17,393 nucleotides of DNA from an uncultured Clostridium sp. (GTDB taxonomy: Bacteria; Bacillota; Clostridia; Lachnospirales; Lachnospiraceae): positions 1 to 17,393 of the forward strand of contig UQJF01000061.1 of the NCBI GenBank assembly GCA_900541315.1. Reading direction: 5' to 3'. The translations under genes and the position numbers were made by a program. Position 1 is the stretch's first letter; each line of letters starts with the position of its first letter. Shown piece after piece: positions 17,376 to 17,393 of the stretch. The notes beneath the pieces were generated by a model. The model had not been told where the DNA came from. It made no database searches and saw only the letters and a program-made list of their open reading frames with translations.

Positions 17376-17393
17376 ATGCAAGAATTATTAGAT
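17376..17393 (+). CDS. Start of an unidentified gene, cut by the window end
   Basis: Only six codons (MQELLD) are present. The ATG follows AGGGG at a 9-base spacing and a candidate promoter. The product cannot be identified. Confidence 0.5.

Overview
The window looks like a chromosomal segment of an anaerobic Firmicute of the class Clostridia, most likely a Lachnospiraceae-type gut bacterium. The reasons are the moderate GC content, the strong Shine-Dalgarno and sigma-A type promoters, a flavodiiron protein, cadherin-like/cohesin surface domains with Ser/Gly-rich linkers, and an mcsA-mcsB-clpC operon. The family assignment is inference from gene style; no rRNA or other taxonomic marker is present.

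Layout. (1) 85-2268, minus strand: a two-gene unit dinB -> rluA (translesion DNA polymerase IV, then a RluA-type pseudouridine synthase). A near-consensus promoter and a LexA-like box lie over the predicted transcription start. (2) 2423-7761, plus strand: three exported or membrane proteins that look like a cell-envelope module: a D,D-carboxypeptidase (DacF/PBP5 type), an SH3/glucosaminidase/cadherin-like wall hydrolase, and a cohesin-like/cadherin-like single-pass membrane protein with a very acidic cytoplasmic tail. (3) 7809-10208: flavodiiron protein FprA, closed by a strong intrinsic terminator, then a fused MobA-MobB molybdenum-cofactor protein. (4) 10300-12589: a uridine-phosphorylase-like enzyme and glycerol kinase, one base apart, behind an extended -10 promoter. 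(5) 12722-17317: a protein-quality-control operon, GntR(YtrA-type) regulator - mcsA - mcsB - clpC, with its own promoter and a perfect 11-bp hairpin in the leader. The first codons of another gene follow at the right edge.

The most interesting part is region 5. In Bacillus the homologous operon begins with ctsR, and McsB is an active protein-arginine kinase. Here the first gene is a short GntR/YtrA-type regulator, no CtsR heptad box is visible in the leader, and McsB has changes at two positions expected to be catalytic (Cys to Phe in the CPTN motif; NEEDH reads GADDH). This suggests that the regulatory logic and perhaps the chemistry of the system have diverged. The second point of interest is the pair of surface proteins in region 2. 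They share a cadherin-like domain. One has about 157 residues of Ser/Gly-rich linker inserted within its glucosaminidase domain; the other joins an extracellular cohesin-like domain to an intracellular polyacidic tail.

No mobile elements, CRISPR arrays, tRNA or rRNA genes were seen. All intergenic gaps are under 200 bases.
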